Assembly: GCA_050743625.1 (NCBI GenBank)
Contig: JBOGED010000479.1
Span: 1-7,032 of the forward strand
Direction: 5' to 3'
Length of the DNA: 7,032 nt
From: JBOGED01 sp050743625
GTDB lineage: Bacteria; Actinomycetota; Nitriliruptoria; Euzebyales; Egibacteraceae
A program made the position numbers and the translations under genes. Each line of letters begins with the position of its first letter. The first letter of the stretch is position 1. The notes below the pieces were generated by a model that was not told the DNA's origin, made no database searches, and was given only the letters and a program-made list of their open reading frames with translations. Shown here one piece after another: positions 6,730 to 7,032 of this stretch.

Positions 6730-6758
6730 ATGATAACCGAATTTCACACTCACCACAA
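6730..6758 (-). promoter_or_regulatory. Predicted leaderless promoter of the DUF222/HNH gene
   Basis: TTGTGG (6753-6758) and TATCAT (6730-6735) are 17 bases apart on the minus strand. The -10 matches TATAAT at five of six positions. Only six bases (GCAAAC) separate it from the ATG at 6721-6723, so transcription would start at or beside the A of the start codon. That fits the missing ribosome binding site and the common leaderless mRNAs of actinobacteria. The geometry is seen; promoter activity is inferred. Confidence 0.55.
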
Positions 6759-7032
6759 GGATCAACAAGGAATTGTAGATAACGATGCTGAATGGGCGTC
6801 GGCGCCAGTCATGGGTACATCACCCGGTAGGGAACATCGACTGCGTGGCCACGACCGCTACATGTGACCTGGCGAGCCATCGCCATCAGCTTGAGCCACT
6901 TCAACGCTTAGTCAGGGGCTGGGCATAAATGACGTTGCTGTTTCCGACCGCAGCCGCCCACCCGCTCGCCTCGCGGCGTTCCCGGTGTGATGTGCCTGCT
7001 CGGGCGCATCCGCCCGTAATCGCACACCCGCC
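6759..7032. other. Stretch without a confident gene
   Basis: No complete gene or tRNA is apparent. On the minus strand a 32-codon open frame (6812-6907, stop TGA at 6809-6811, preceded by an in-frame TAA) reads KWLKLMAMARQ then VTCSGRGHAVDV. This distantly recalls the start of an HNH domain and could be a relic, but it is too short to call. A hairpin, CGGGCG-CATC-CGCCCG, is at 7001-7016. It has no T-run on either side, so it is not a clear terminator. The rest shows nothing I can name. Confidence 0.5.

Noticed and set aside
6724..6768. N-terminal extension of the HNH protein from TTG at 6766-6768
   Set aside because: The 15 residues are atypical for the family and overlap the predicted -10 and -35 elements.
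7001..7016. Hairpin CGGGCG-CATC-CGCCCG as an intrinsic terminator
   Set aside because: There is no T-run on either strand after the stem, and 6-bp GC stems are common by chance here.

Overview
The window reads as a chromosomal segment of a high-GC actinobacterium. Three things point that way: the strongly GC-rich codon use, the ndk-mreB-mreC-mreD-PBP2 order (the order I recall for Streptomyces, where a RodA-family gene follows), and a DUF222/HNH gene of the actinobacterial 13E12-repeat type. I cannot assign a genus. An intact mreBCD-PBP2 set suggests a lineage with MreB-directed wall synthesis (for example Streptomyces-like or deep-branching Acidimicrobiia/Thermoleophilia-like groups), not the corynebacteria or mycobacteria that lack MreB.

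All five core genes and the HNH gene are on the minus strand, so transcription runs from high to low coordinates. Region by region, in transcription order: 6759-7032 has no confident gene, only a short relic-like frame and a small hairpin. 5479-6723 is a DUF222/HNH endonuclease-like gene with a well-spaced promoter that predicts a leaderless mRNA. 5378-5478 is a 101-base gap with a perfect 6+5+6 inverted repeat upstream of ndk. 4970-5377 is nucleoside diphosphate kinase. 4661-4969 is a 309-base gap with two 52-bp direct repeats (51/52 identical), a candidate mreB promoter, a short dyad and a good Shine-Dalgarno sequence. 3608-4660 is mreB, 2633-3586 mreC, 2115-2636 mreD (overlapping mreC by 4 bases), and 29-2059 the elongation PBP2. 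PBP2 is complete. The last 28 bases carry no assignable gene; a rodA-like gene would be expected just beyond the window.

The mre genes form one wall-elongation module: MreB filaments at the membrane, MreC and MreD linking cytoplasm to exterior, and PBP2 crosslinking peptidoglycan. Gaps of 21 bases, a 4-base overlap and 55 bases suggest one transcript. Ndk is a housekeeping neighbour. The coding content is ordinary. The less ordinary signals are non-coding: the duplicated 52-bp element before mreB, the paired arms directly before the PBP2 start codon (which has no Shine-Dalgarno sequence), and the palindrome before ndk. I see no strong evidence for a new multi-gene system.
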